DNA of 64,000 nt, from the NCBI GenBank assembly GCA_963556255.1, contig OY744605.1:40695444-40759443 (forward strand). The letters are read 5' to 3'. The translations under genes were made by a program, and so were the position numbers. Below the pieces are notes generated by a model. It made no database searches and had not been told where the DNA came from. It worked only from the letters and a program-made list of their open reading frames with translations. The DNA comes from Allolobophora icterica. Its lineage: Eukaryota; Annelida; Clitellata; Crassiclitellata; Lumbricidae. Positions 11,530 through 26,580 of this stretch are shown here, piece by piece. Each line of letters starts with the position of its first letter. Within the stretch, counting starts at the first letter, position 1.

Positions 11530-11594
11530 CCCGTAAAATAACGGTGAAAGGCATGGCAACTTTGTTGCCATGCCTTTCACCGTTATTTTACGGG
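11530..11594. repeat. Perfect hairpin, 31-bp arms, 3-nt loop
   Basis: 11530-11560 pairs without mismatch with 11564-11594; the loop is TTT. The arms include GTGAAAGGCATGGCAAC and its complement. The perfection implies a recent origin or constraint. Confidence 0.95.
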
Positions 11595-11980
11595 GTCCCG
11601 TTATCTCATTTACGGCCGACCCGTGAATTTACGGCCAATCCCAGTTTTATTTTACGGAGACTTCCCGTTTTTTTTACGGCGACTCTACATATTTTACGGA
11701 GATTCCCGGTATTTTATACGGCAATTCAGCGTATTTTAACGTTGAATATCTGTTTTTAAGGGAGATTTTGACGGCGATTTACCGTTATCTTACGGTAAAT
11801 GACCTTTTATTAACGGTTAATTGCCGGCTTTTAACGGTTAATCGCCTGCTATTTACGGTTAATATACCTTAGTTTCACGCCGTTTTTTAACGGCTAATTT
11901 GCCTTATTTTTAATTACCTTTTCAACATATTATTGCTTTATTTTACAGTAAGTTACCGTTTATTAAAGGTTATTTCCCTC
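11580..11980. repeat. Degenerate ACGG/CCGT minisatellite
   Basis: Repeated TTTTACGGNGA(C/T)T and TTAACGGTTAATNGCC-type units, roughly 25-30 bp apart, decaying rightward. Interpreted as subterminal repeats of the CACTG-ended element or an independent tandem repeat. Confidence 0.6.
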
Positions 11981-12900
11981 ATTCTTCTGTTCCAGACCAT
12001 GCAATAACATATTTATATGGTAGGTCACACAAAATAGAATAGGAACTTATGGCAAAACCCGATCAAGCTCATTATCACACGCTTTTGGACTACATTATAC
12101 ATATATCAAACAAATGTTTGGATTAACACCAAGAAATCTTCACATCGAAATACATTTTATTTGGAAAAATTAAAAGTGCAATTGAACTGTAATTCATTGT
12201 GGGTCATCCAAATGCGGATCACTGTGGACAGTGCAAGGCGTCATTCTCAGCGCATGCCATGCCAACTAATTCATGACAAGCAAATTATTTCATTACATTC
12301 TTTATTTGAAACAAGACTGGTGGAGACTAAAAATTAGATTTTAAATTGGCATGCAAGCACGTATAAAAATATAAGGCACCTTCACTCAATCAGCACAAGA
12401 ACTGAAGCATATTAATAAGCAATTTAAGCACCTCTAGTAATATTAACTATCAAACTGGTACTTCTAGAAAGAAAACAATACACAAAGTTTATGTCGTTGA
12501 AAAATTTAGCATAATGTAAAGCTATTGAATCTCATCTAAAAGTCAATCATAATGAATTCGAGAAGCCAGGTAGAAATCTGACAAAGTCAGAAAAACCAGA
12601 AATCAAGCCTTGGGGCAAGCAAGCTGAAACAGACGAGTTTTATGCTTAGTTTTGAAGAATATAAACACTTTAACAAAGACTGTGCACTAAAATGTACGAA
12701 AGAAACAAATCCCTCTCGTCGCTAAAGAGTTAAAGAACTGACAGAATGCACAAAACACGGAAACAGGGCAGTGGTAATAGTTTAGGTTGTCCGTAACTCT
12801 GCAGATGGAAAATTCCGACTCTTTGATTATGTGCCACGTGTTGAAGTTCACTGCAACAGAAAAACCAACAGCACAATTAATCAAAGAACATAATCTCTAT
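11981..12900. other. No gene seen
   Basis: AT-rich DNA within the CACTG-bounded region; no recognisable coding or repeat feature. Confidence 0.35.
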
Positions 12901-12905
12901 AGCCC

Positions 12906-14310
12906 TTACCAGCACTGCCACTGTTAATGTGGCATAACCATAAATGGTCCCTGTAAGCATATTAAACTTTAAACATGGAACAATATAGTACAAGTAGAAC
13001 ACCACTTAGTTTCAAAATCCAACATGAAATTGCAATTTGTATTTGGTAACGTCTATCGTGCCGGTGTTTAATGCACAAGCAATTATCCGATTGCGTTCGA
13101 AATACAGGAAGCATTCATTGCCATCATAAAATCTCAGTGGACTGATCTTCTGGGATGATGCCTTCCTTGTGCATTAGGTATCGCCACAACAGAAGTTAAC
13201 AAATACAATGAAAACTAATTATATGTTTGATTTTGATGCTTTCTGGTGTCCTACATGTGCTGATCAACAGCTACACATTTTGTATAGTGGCACTAAAGGA
13301 ATAAAAAAAATCGTATAATACTGGTCATACTTATAATCTGCAGTTAACTTACATGAGAAATTCTTTGGGCGTCTAAATTATGCCTCGTGTAGTTATTGTG
13401 ATGTCTAATCCCAATCTTCCGTAACCTAACATAACATAACAATGATAACATAACATAATATTTTATTGATCCAACTCAAAAGTACATAATTTGTAACAGA
13501 TTGATCTGGGTAACAGTTCCCAGATTACTAGAGAAAAAGAAATATATAAACTTAAACAAATGCAGAATACATTCCTGGGTCAACATACACATAAGTCCAA
13601 ATTTCATGTCAAATCTGACAGGTCCAGGAGTAAACTGCCAGTAATGCCACACTCAAAAAGAGTGCCTTTGAATATAAACCAATGAAAAGAAAAAAACCTA
13701 ATTGTGCTGTCGAAGATTATTGGCAACATTGTATGTTTCTGCATAAACAACATGAGCAGTTTATGATAGAACTAATACACAGTTGCTAGACAAAACAAGA
13801 GCTTAAGGGGATGCTTAATTTAATAGAATCATAAGTCAAAGTTAAGACAGCAATATACAGGAAATTATATTTACCACTGAAACAAATTCCAAGCTGTTCT
13901 CACTGGATGCTGGATATGTGTGTGCACTGAAACAGAAAAAGACACTTAACAAATAATCATCACTATATCTTCCCACCACTGGCACTACAAGTGTGGCATA
14001 ACCATAATACATGGGTGTAGCTATATGCAAGTTTCACCTTAGGCATATGCAAACTTCAACATGGAAGATTTCTCAGGCTCTCTCAGGCATCACTACAATA
14101 GGCTGTCTGTCTCATAGGACTGATCTTCTGCATACTGACCTTATTTAGGCTTCATTTTGGTGCATCACCAGTTGATGACTTGTCCGATAGGAGTTACTAA
14201 TAACAATCACATGCTTTTGACACTGTGTGGTGTTGTAAATGGGCTCAGAATCTACATTACAGCTACACATGTAGTATAGTGGCGCTATATAATAAAAATA
14301 AATAATCGTA
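12906..14310. repeat. Diverged direct duplication (12906-13316 and 13977-14310)
   Basis: Shared landmarks in order: TGTGGCATAACCATAA (12930 and 13993), GGACTGATCTTCTG (13139 and 14118), ACAGCTACACAT followed by GTATAGTGGC (13249 and 14259), then ATCGTA before the end. The second copy ends in GGCGCTATATAAT, like LINE/SINE 3' ends elsewhere. Between the copies lies a TAACA-rich tract with a LINE-tail-like ATATTTTATTGATCC (13428-13475). Confidence 0.65.
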
Positions 14311-14721
14311 ATCGAACGTTTAAACAGCACCACTCGATGATTCAGAGGCACTCCCGACCCAAGTCAGTGCTGAAATAACAATAGAATATCGTCCATTGGA
14401 TGCACTGTCTATGGTAGTTATGCCACATTGGTAGTGTCAGCGTTCTCTGATTATATTAATAAGAAAGCATGTGCATATTCTGCAGTTACCTCTACACCTC
14501 ACTCACTTGCTCTAGAGGCCTCTAATATATGCCATTGTGTGGCTAGTGTGAGGTTTAGTAGTACTCTCCTAGAAGTCAGTTGTGTAACAAAAGATCAACA
14601 GCAACATTAAATTATTTCTGTTCAGACAACATAGACAGTTTTTGGTATGAGCAATGCATTGACATTTCAATAGTTGCAAGGTTGCTTGACAAAACCAGAG
14701 CATAAAGAGATATATGGTAGC

Positions 14722-14790
14722 CGACTGATTAGACCGCTCACCCTGTAACTTGGGGAGAAGGGGTTTGAGTCTCCCTGAAAGTTACTGTGT
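14722..14790 (+). repeat. tRNA-derived SINE head
   Basis: GGTAGCCGACTGATTAGACCG resembles a tRNA D-arm/A box and GGGGTTTGAGTCTCCC a T-arm/B box, at the right spacing, followed by TAGGGACCTTTAGCC. Related downstream sequence (TTACTTTGTATGGACCTT) occurs at 15119 and 15453. Stems do not fold well enough for a working tRNA. Confidence 0.5.
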
Positions 14791-15093
14791 AGGGACCTTT
14801 AGCCATTATTAAGTAGTGGCGTTTCATAAATGCATAAATTAATTTTAATGATATCAGTACTAATAAATATAATAATATGGCTGAAAATGAGATACTTACG
14901 ACGTGTGTCCAAAATATGAGAGCTGGTGTTTTTGACCGCACTACATGTCAATCTGGAGAGCAAGATGCATGTTGCTCTTCTCAAACGCCAGAGATTGAAC
15001 AACTGTTTTAAACAAAACAAAATTAATTACAAACAAAATTATTTAATTCAATCAAATCTCAAAACTTCTATAGCGCCTTGTAACACAAACAGC

Positions 15094-15210
15094 ATGGATG
15101 GGTTCAAGCCTCACAAGATGGTTACTTTGTATGGACCTTCTGCAAGTCCTTCTTGAAATTAAAATAGCTCAGCACCATCAATTGATGCTTGATCAATAGA
15201 TAGAGTGCTC

Positions 15211-15277
<67 letters not shown>

Positions 15278-15694
15278 TAATAATAATAATAAATTAATAA
15301 TAATAATAATAATTGCTCACTATGAGCTATATTCTGTCACAGCCATGTGTAAAGTTGAACCGTGTTGTGTCAAAATAAAGATGATTAGCATCACCCTAAC
15401 CCTTTGTCCCGAGTTGGGACTGGTAACAGCCAAAAATAAGTGCCACAATTAAAACTTTGTATGGACCTTATGCAAGTCCTCTTTGAAGTTACAATTGCTC
15501 AGCACCATCGATTGATGCTTGATCAATAGATAGAGTGCTAAAATAATAATAATAATAATAACAATAATAATAATTTTACCAAATCGCTTCCCACGATCAA
15601 AGAAATATAACAGTTTCAGATCAACAATAATAATAATAATAATAATAATCTTTATTAATTCAAACTGACAAGTACGCAGTAAGATTACATTTTA

Positions 15695-15737
<43 letters not shown>

Positions 15738-15897
15738 AACAATAATAACAATTGCTCAATGTGAACTATATTCTGTCACAGCCATGTGTGTGAAGTTTAA
15801 CTGTGTTGTGTCAAAACAAGGATGATCAGCATCAGTCCAACCCTTTGTCCAGTGTTGGGACTGGTAACAGCAAGAAAAAGACAGGGCCACAGTTAAA
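15094..15897 (+). repeat. SINE-like unit plus linked block, duplicated, with TAA tails
   Basis: Copy 1: GGGTTCAAGCCTC (B-box-like), CTTTGTATGGACCTT, GCAAGTCC, GCTCAGCACCATC, TTGATGCTTGATCAATAG, then (AAT)n at 15209-15312 and a block 15313-15455 with CTATATTCTGTCACAGCCAT. Copy 2 repeats this order from 15445 to 15897, but with an inserted TAA-tailed segment (about 15576-15740). This reads as a tandem duplication of SINE plus flank rather than two independent SINE insertions, because the non-SINE block is duplicated too. Confidence 0.75.
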
Positions 15898-16380
15898 ACA
15901 AGCACTTATGTTGGCTGCAGTGGGCCTACATTAGTTGCCACGTGTAGCACAATGCAGGTCAACTGTGCGCACAACTGACTTCTGCATTGCGTCTTCATGC
16001 ATACCTGCCATGGTACCATGAATTTTAATTTAAAGAAATTTAATTCTAGTAATGTGAGCTCACATATAAAAGAGTAGAAAAGATAATAAAAACGATTAAG
16101 AACAAATTTTTAAATACATACATACATATATACATACATGATACCAGATACATGTGGAAACCTTAAACTTATCCGATCCTGTACTCGATGACTTTTCGTG
16201 GAGCGTTTCAACAGGGTTGGGAAAGGTATTGCTACACTGTAGATATATTGGGCAAGACCTTCTTCACTCATTACTATTATTTCTACATATTTTTTCTAAT
16301 GATCAGGCATTAATTGATGACACTGAGCAACTGATGTCATCAAATAATGCCTGGTCATTATATAGCAGCACTTAAAAATA
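15898..16380. other. No gene seen
   Basis: No recognisable exon or repeat family; a short ATACATACAT tract lies near 16118-16140. Confidence 0.35.
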
Positions 16381-16386
16381 CGAAAC

Positions 16387-16434
16387 GATAATAATAATAT
16401 TAATAATAACAATAACAATAACAATAACAATAAC

Positions 16435-16494
<60 letters not shown>

Positions 16495-16495
16495 C
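16387..16495. repeat. (AATAAC)/(AAT)n microsatellite
   Basis: AATAAC units passing into a pure AAT run. Confidence 0.95.
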
Positions 16496-17900
16496 AATTA
16501 AAAAATATTAAGCAATTTTGAGCAAAATATTAAATGACAAAGCAATACCCTGGACATTCTACTTACAGTTTGAGTGAAGTCCAAGATATCACACTGTTTC
16601 CAGGATATGCCGCACTGAAGACGTAGTAAGTGGCAAACAGAGCACAAACCGCAGTCACAGAGTCACATGGCTACAAAGCACTGATGTTGATAGCCACATG
16701 GTTATTATGAAATTGCAGATCGATGTTCGTTGTACACATCACCTCCTGAAAATGCAACACAGACTGCCAAAGAGAGTACATTCGATAACACATAAATATT
16801 TTAAGACAACCAGAGAAACCAAATATCATAGCTAGAACTGTGGTCAGTGATTGATTCTACGCAAATGACGCAAGCCACGTGCAATATTTCAAGTCAATTG
16901 GCCCTTTAAGTTTAATATTAAAAGGCGATTTCTCCATCAAAGTTATGTCTTCAGTAGAGAAAAAATTGCAATGTGTGATATGAATTTACAATTATAATTA
17001 CTTACTTGATTCGTCAGAATTTCGCATAATTCCGTGACCGATACATTTCCGCCATTTTCATTTAGAGTCACCAGCCCGGCCATAATACATGAATATTAAT
17101 TAGGTCAAAGTTAGTAATTAAGTAAGTAGTTGCTGAAAAGCTGCACTCCGGGGCTCAAAATGTCAAAAGCATATACAGAATCAGTAAGGAAAATGGTATT
17201 CTTCCTATAATGGTTTTTCTCGTATTATTATTATTGTCTACAAGTTCAGGACCCCGTCGTGAGAACGTGGTTGGAGAGAATATGGTGTGGGCTTTCTAAT
17301 TTGTTAGCAGCTTGTGTAAAACATGGCCTGGGTTTCAGAACTGCTAAGAAGAGACCATTATTAGCCTGCCGGCAGAGCTGGTCAAACGTGATACTGTCAC
17401 AAGGGATCAACCATTCTGATCAACTATCATTTATCAACTAAGATAGCCTATATGGATTAACTTTCAGTCGGATTAACCTGCCTATGATGGACTGAAAGTT
17501 TTTTTTTTATCCTGCTGTCGAGCAAAACGCCACCACGCAGGGCTCGCATGCAGCATGATGGCACGAATCACATCGAATAGCAGAAGTGACAGAATTTCTA
17601 GTGACAGAATTCCTTGGTTATAATACTTGGTTTCAAATTAATGAGTTATCTTGGAAAACCTATTTATTTGGTGTATCTATCAGAGAATTTGTATAGAGCC
17701 CTTTCAGTAACTCACAAGGGCGCTCCGGCACAGCTACCTAGAAATCATCGAACAAATTGTTCTATATGTAATGACATGTGAGCGTGTCAAATGTTATGAG
17801 AGACTACGTACTTACTAATTAATTTTGCTTGCACCTGTACGACATACACATTTAAGCACTGAAACACACCAGACGTTTAAATATACTGGAAAAGTAAGGA
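16496..17900. other. No gene seen
   Basis: About 1.4 kb without recognisable coding, RNA or transposon features, apart from an inverted GGATTAACCT/GGATTAACTT motif near 17454-17480. Confidence 0.35.
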
Positions 17901-17904
17901 ATAG

Positions 17905-18830
17905 GTTAAAAGTCCGTCTGGAACCTCGTGGAAAGAAAGTAACAAATTAAACAACTACCGTAGGCCTACTGTCAATTAGATTTGCTACGGTGTCTATAAA
18001 AAAAGGTTTATACAGAGGCTCGAACCTGGGACCTAGTAGTCTGGATCATGAATTTACCCACCTTCTCTATCAGGTGAGCTAAATAGCCCAAGCTACGAGC
18101 GAATATTAAAACTCGTATTAAAACCCCGATCTAAACGCTAGATTTATCTCAGAAGCGTGTATCTAACTGCATCTGCTTAAATGTCCTACTGTCTAACTCC
18201 GTTTGGAAAATTTGTCTTATGCTGAATGACCGCCCATTGTGGTTCAAGGGTCTTGTTAGTTCGATGTAGGCCTAATATTCCCTACGTTTAGTAAGCATTC
18301 GCCAGAGTGATGCGGCTGTTCAGAAAGCTGTTACCTTTCCGGGTATATTTTCAGTTTTAGCCAAACTTGAATAGCCTAAGTTAAAAGTACGTCTGGAAAG
18401 AAAGCTATAGCTTAAACACTTAATGTCTAAAAGTGTTTGCTACTATTTTATTTAATAAAAATAAAAAAGGTGGCCGAGCCAGGTTTCGAACCCGCGCTTC
18501 TAGGTCATAAATTGGGTTGGCACCTTAACCATGTGAGCTAAACTGCACGCACTATAGGCCTAATATTAAAACCCATACAATTCGTAAAATTTGTCTCAGT
18601 AGTGTGTTGGTAACTGTATCTGCCTACATGTCCGTCCGTTTAAAAATGATCGTGTTAGTCTTATTTCCTGTGAGCTTTGGCGTTTGCATCTTTTTTTCAA
18701 TGTGTCGTCGCCTACAATATTTCTTATGCACGCTGACCCTACATTGTTAAGGTTCCTGCTCTGTTAAGGTATTAATGCGCATTCGTGTCTAAGTAATGCG
18801 GCTGTTCAGAAAGTTATGAACTTATAATAG
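17905..18830 (-). repeat. Tandem duplication (~475 bp period), each copy with a tRNA-like SINE head
   Basis: Copies begin at TTAAAAGTNCGTCTGGAA (17906 and 18381) and end near TGCGGCTGTTCAGAAAG (18310 and 18797). Each contains, on the minus strand, a tRNA-like stretch: 18021-18093 and 18476-18557, with TTTAGCTCAC as A box and GGTTCGA(A/G)NC as B box. The copies are clearly diverged, so the duplication is old. Confidence 0.7.
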
Positions 18831-19121
18831 TAATTTTCCACCTTTATTTACACTTGTAGACAAAGGTGAATGTTTAATCAGTTTTTATAATCATTTTGTA
18901 ATTTTATAGGCGGTTATTACCAGGGTTGTACGAGAACTACATTTTCCATAAGCTGATGCAATACTTCGCCGTGAGCGAATTTCCGCAAAATGAGCGCTTT
19001 CACCGTAAAAGAGCGTGGGTTCACCGTTATAAGTCCTCAGACGCATTCCACCGGTACTTTACGTAGAAACGTCGTTTAATAACGTAAACACTCCCTTATA
19101 AAAACGGTATTTTTTACAGTG

Positions 19122-20279
<1,158 letters not shown>

Positions 20280-20360
20280 AAATGTGCACCTATGCATGGA
20301 TTTATATATGTATGTGCATAATATATATATATATATATATAATGTGCTTATATATATATG

Positions 20361-21455
20361 TATGTATATCTTTCTTTAAGCGAAAACACTGTTGCGTGCA
20401 TATATCATGTAGAAATTTCTTTCTTTGCTGCGCTATCCAATTTATGGTTTACTCTTGGACCGCAGCGACATAAAGAGCGAAGGCTCGTTCTTCGTCCAGT
20501 CTGATTTATACAGCGCCACGATAAATACCTCCGGATTATAGCGGGCGTCTACATAGAGGCAAATTTAGCATCCTGTAGACGGAGTATAGCGTGGTTCTGC
20601 GGGCCATCGATAGATGGCATCTGGGGAAATGAGTCTGCGGGGAGCGGAAACAGAAGCGCTAATGGCGGTCTCGAGATTTCCCGCGAGATTAACCGAAGAA
20701 AAAGGAGACCGCTGCAACGATCCGGATAAAAGCCCCCAAGTAAAACGTATATATAGAGACCATCGAAGTGGCTTCTGTGGTGTCTGGGTCCACTGCGAAT
20801 CTCTTCGATCCAGCTATGAGTAATTGGTTTAACCTAAAACCAGCGCTACTTAAATACACTCGGGAAACAGCAGACTTCCAGTGTGACAAGAACCTCAAAG
20901 TTGTCTGGTAATGATAATTAGGTCTATCCGCTGCCTGTCCGTGGCAAAGACCACACCAACAGTTGACCTTTTAGGTCACACCTCTATCTGCAGTCTAGTG
21001 GTAGGCAACGCAGATACTCTAATGGTAGACCACACAGTCTGTTGGCAGGCCACCACATTGGCTATACGGTCTCTGCTGCTAACAGACATGGCCGTTTAGA
21101 GCATAGATGACGTATAATGGCTAAAGAAAAGGAGGCAAGCCTAAAAACCCGTGCCAACCCAGACTTAATGGAGGCTTAAGTACGTGTATATACTATTATG
21201 ATTTATTATTTACTATATTTTAATGTAGTCACTTGGTGTCAATATATTTGCATATATATATATATATATCACATATTTGTGTAGATGATATTTTAGAATA
21301 ATCGCTGTAGGAATGTGATCCGAAAATAGAGGAAGATTTATAGGTGGGCTACTGAGGCGAAAAGAAAGACACAGGTTACAACTGAGAGAGACAAAAAGAG
21401 ATATTCACACAGAAGAAAATGTATGCAGGATGATTGAAACTGTTTAAGATTTATA
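20361..21455. other. No gene seen
   Basis: A GATTTATACAGCGCCACG motif at about 20502 resembles LINE 3' ends in this window. An AAACGTATATATAGAG motif at 20742 could be a TATA box but no gene follows. Confidence 0.35.
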
Positions 21456-21542
21456 TGTTATATATATATATATATGGGTTAATAGACCCATATATATATA
21501 TATATATGAGTTAATAGACCCATATTTATATATATGGGTGTA
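21456..21542. repeat. TA-rich compound palindrome
   Basis: Two successive palindromes of the form TATATGGGTTAATAGACCCATATA within TA runs; each folds as a hairpin with GGGT/ACCC clamps. Confidence 0.8.
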
Positions 21543-22170
21543 TATATACGCTTTTGTTTGCGTGATAGTGTTGGTGTGTGCGTGTTTGAATGTGGGTGTA
21601 TAGAGAGTGAGCGACGTGAGACAACCAGACTGCAGACAACGCTTAACACAGAGGCAAAGTCACAGAGACAGGGCAAATAAGACAAACACAATAATATTAT
21701 TACAGTAACGTGAACGCGAAGCTTCTTGCAGCGCATATAAAAAGGACAAAATAAAAAAAAACTACATTGCATTTTCTGCTCAATCTTTGCCACGTCCGTC
21801 CAAAGAGACAGCTTCATGACCCTGCAGTATGGCGCAGCCGTTGACGGGATTAGCAATCGACCTATATATAGAAAGCCTGGCTCCTGCTGCCAACGTGTAA
21901 ATGGGTCTCGACGGCGCCAAAGCTCAGCTAACCAGGCAATTAAAAGCTTAGTCGAAGAAAGGAAGTCTATTAACGGTGACAATGAAAGACAGAAACGAAC
22001 TCTATAGCTAGGAAAACGGACAGTGACGAAGACGAGAAGGTCGGTTGACAGAGGACAATAGAAATGTCAGACAGGTTGAGTAATTGCGAGAAGCAAAGGA
22101 AAAGACACGCATGCGTACAAGCAGACCGGCTGACAGATGTATGTAAACGGCTACTTCAGCTAAACGCCTC
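21543..22170. other. No gene seen
   Basis: No recognised coding or repeat feature. Confidence 0.35.
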
Positions 22171-22179
22171 TGCTTAGTG

Positions 22180-22256
22180 AACACTGTGAGAGGCGCTCTA
22201 TAAATGTTCAGATACAATACAATACAATACAATACAATACAATACAATACAATAAA
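22180..22256 (+). mobile_element. LINE 3' end with (ATACA)n tail
   Basis: GTGAGAGGCGCTCTATAAATGTTCAG matches the 3' end of the LINE at 45.6 kb (GGGGCGCTATAAAAATGTTCAG), here followed by eight or so ATACA units instead of TTGA. No coding part is recognisable upstream. Confidence 0.7.
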
Positions 22257-22545
22257 CGATCGCTAAATATCAAATGGCGAGGATTTGAAGTTTAAACTTT
22301 AACTGGAGAAGAAATTATACAGAATTTTATCCAAGAAAATCCTAAGAAAACAGTTTGGCACGAGTAGACTATAGGCAAACAGACAGACGAAGAGGCACGC
22401 AGACAAACACGGAGAGGTAAACAGACAGACGGAAAGACAAACGGAGAGACAAATAGATGTATAAACGGGGAGATAAATGTACAGCAGAGAGACAGACAGA
22501 ACAAAAGACGAAAATAAATTTACCTTTTTGCGCCGAACGTAAACG

Positions 22546-22740
22546 GTGAAACATACGGAAACAGACGGAGACAGACGGAGACAGACGGAAACAGACGGAG
22601 ACAGACGGAGACAGACGGAAACATACGGAAACAGACGGAGACAGACGGAGACAGACGGAGACAGACGGAAACATACGGAAACAGACGGAGACAGACGGAA
22701 ACATACGGAAACAGACGGAAAGAGACGAGAACATACGGAA
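22546..22740. repeat. Decamer-like minisatellite (ACAGACGGAG/ACATACGGAA)
   Basis: About 19 units of ACAGACGGA(G/A) with ACATACGGAA variants at regular intervals. A looser AGACAGACGG tract precedes it at 22380-22500. Confidence 0.95.
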
Positions 22741-22755
22741 ATCAGCTTTGATTAG

Positions 22756-23455
22756 AATGACAAAGAGACATTTTGCGGTGAAACGAAATGCTATCGTCTC
22801 ACGCAATACACATCAAAACCAAGCAATTATATACCTGCAACAATTCATTTGACGCCTCTACCCAAAGTCAGATTCCTCTGGAAAGCTCGTCCACTTCCAA
22901 GAACTGGAATACTCCGCCGCAGATCGTATCTCTACAGTCTACACAACCAGTATGAATCATTGGATCGGCCTTCGACTGCTGCTGCTGTTGCTGCATGCTG
23001 CTGATGTTGGTGGAACCGAGAGAGGGATGGCAACCATCATCTCATTTGAAGCGGCAAAATTGTCGACTTACAAGACGACGGGGTTCTGTAGCGGAGGAGG
23101 ATCTGTTAGACGGGGTTGACTTGGGTGGCACATAACTCTGTCCATTGCAGCGTCGTTCTGAATCGCTCGACCGGTTTTTATATCCCCTGATAAGGGAGGG
23201 TGGGGTGTGGGGTGTGGGGTGGGGTGGGGGCTAGCAAAACGGACGACGGAGGAGGCGCCGCAGATGCGAACACATGCCAGAAGGAAGGCAGGCAGACGGA
23301 TATACAGGTTGACAGAGGTTGTCAGATAGGCAGACAGACACGCAGACAGATAGGTAGACATTGAACGACACAGGTCGTCTGGCGTAGACATATCCGATCA
23401 ACTTACATGCTAAGAAATGTATGTCCAAAATTAGATATCAATGCACATACATTGT
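22756..23455. other. Intergenic, with a G-rich tract
   Basis: At 23187-23231 the plus strand has repeated GGGGTGTGGGGTG motifs with several G-runs, able in principle to form G-quadruplexes. A CTGCTGCTGTTGCTGC run is at 22978. No gene recognised. Confidence 0.4.

Positions 23456-25614
<2,159 letters not shown>

Positions 25615-25685
<71 letters not shown>
25615..25685. repeat. (TA)n microsatellite, left flank of the LTR element
   Basis: About 70 bp of TA repeat touching the 5' LTR. A matching TA run at 31690-31734 touches the 3' LTR, so the element inserted into a TA microsatellite. Confidence 0.95.
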
Positions 25686-25687
<2 letters not shown>

Positions 25688-25688
<1 letters not shown>

Positions 25689-26164
25689 GTGAACTGAGTT
25701 TTGTGTACAGTCTTGCAGTGCGAGATATTAGCGTATATATTTAGTGCGTTTACTTTAGTTTCACGTGTATATGTATATATGATAGATGTATAACGTTTAG
25801 TCTTAGTGACACGCGCGGCCGGCCAATCTCGGCAGCGGCGCGCTATATGTATATTATTAGAGTTCGCCTAGGCGCACAGAAGACAGGTGTGTCAAGAGGC
25901 GCGAAGAATTATGCTGACTAGAGAAGTTTGAATTCGAGTGTGTTCGCTGTAGTAGTGTGGCTGACTAGTTGAGTTGTAATCGAATTGAGTTCTGTCTGTT
26001 TGTTTCTTATTAAACTGAAAAGATATTAAACTGTGTTGCTGATTAATTCAGGTTATACTTATACGTAGAATTAGTGTTCAAAAGGTGAACGTTAAATAGG
26101 CGTTAAGTACGAAGAGAACAAGGATTTAATCAGAAGGATTGTCAACGGAAGGATTGGGTTGACA
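25688..26164 (+). repeat. 5' LTR (477 bp)
   Basis: Begins TGTGAACTGAG and ends GGGTTGACA, giving the usual TG...CA. No difference from 31213-31689 was found on reading both through. It holds a GC-rich GGCCGGCC stretch, and TTATTAAACTG may serve near the polyadenylation region, but promoter and poly(A) points cannot be placed with certainty. Confidence 0.95.
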
Positions 26165-26168
26165 TTAT

Positions 26169-26179
26169 TGGTGGCAGCG
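26169..26179 (+). promoter_or_regulatory. Primer-binding site, probably tRNA-Leu
   Basis: TGGTGGCAGCG begins four bases after the LTR. It complements a tRNA 3' end CGCTGCCACCA, as found in leucine tRNAs. The match weakens after 11 bases. Confidence 0.7.
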
Positions 26180-26405
26180 TCGGTGTGGATAAAAACTCAC
26201 GGTGGAACAGCGTCGGTGTGGATAAATACTCACGGTGGAATAATTACTCACGGTGGAATAATTACTCACGGTGGATATAAACTCACGGTGGATTAAAATT
26301 CACGTTATCACCTCCTTCGGCGGATAGAAGAATCTACGAAGGTGATTGAAGAATTTACAACGGTGTTAGAAGAATCTACGACGGTGTTAGAAGAATCTAC
26401 GCGTT
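26178..26405 (+). repeat. Short tandem repeats in the retrotransposon leader
   Basis: ACTCACGGTGGATAA-type units (26178-26305) and GTTAGAAGAATCTACGACG-type units (26345-26405) lie between the primer-binding site and gag. Could contribute to packaging or translation control; that is inference. Confidence 0.75.
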
Positions 26406-26580
26406 GTTACTGTGTGACGTGTCTACGATATCAACGACGGTGGAACACGAGAAACGGTATAAAAAATTTCGTTGTTTTCCACGAACAAATATAAAAGAAA
26501 TCCCGTTTGTTTATCGATTCACACACCAAGAAAAACCGTGACTTCTTTGAAAAGAGAAATCACCAAAGTAAACAAGTAAG

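Larger units (their letters stand above)
11515..19121. mobile_element. Possible large non-autonomous CACTA/EnSpm-like element
   Basis: Left end CACTGTTAGAAAATTCCCGT (11515-11534) matches, inverted, the right end CACTGTAAAAAATACCGT (from 19104-19121). Both ends are followed inward by ACGG/CCGT-rich repeated motifs (11531-11980 and about 18960-19110), which fits subterminal repeats of CACTA elements. No transposase frame is visible inside. The expected 3-bp target duplication is not clear: flanks read ATG and CAT. The left block alone could be a smaller separate element. Confidence 0.35.

Noticed and set aside
25683..25687. Target-site duplication of the LTR element
   Set aside because: The left flank reads ATTAA and the right flank ATATA; both are within TA repeats, so no duplication can be claimed.
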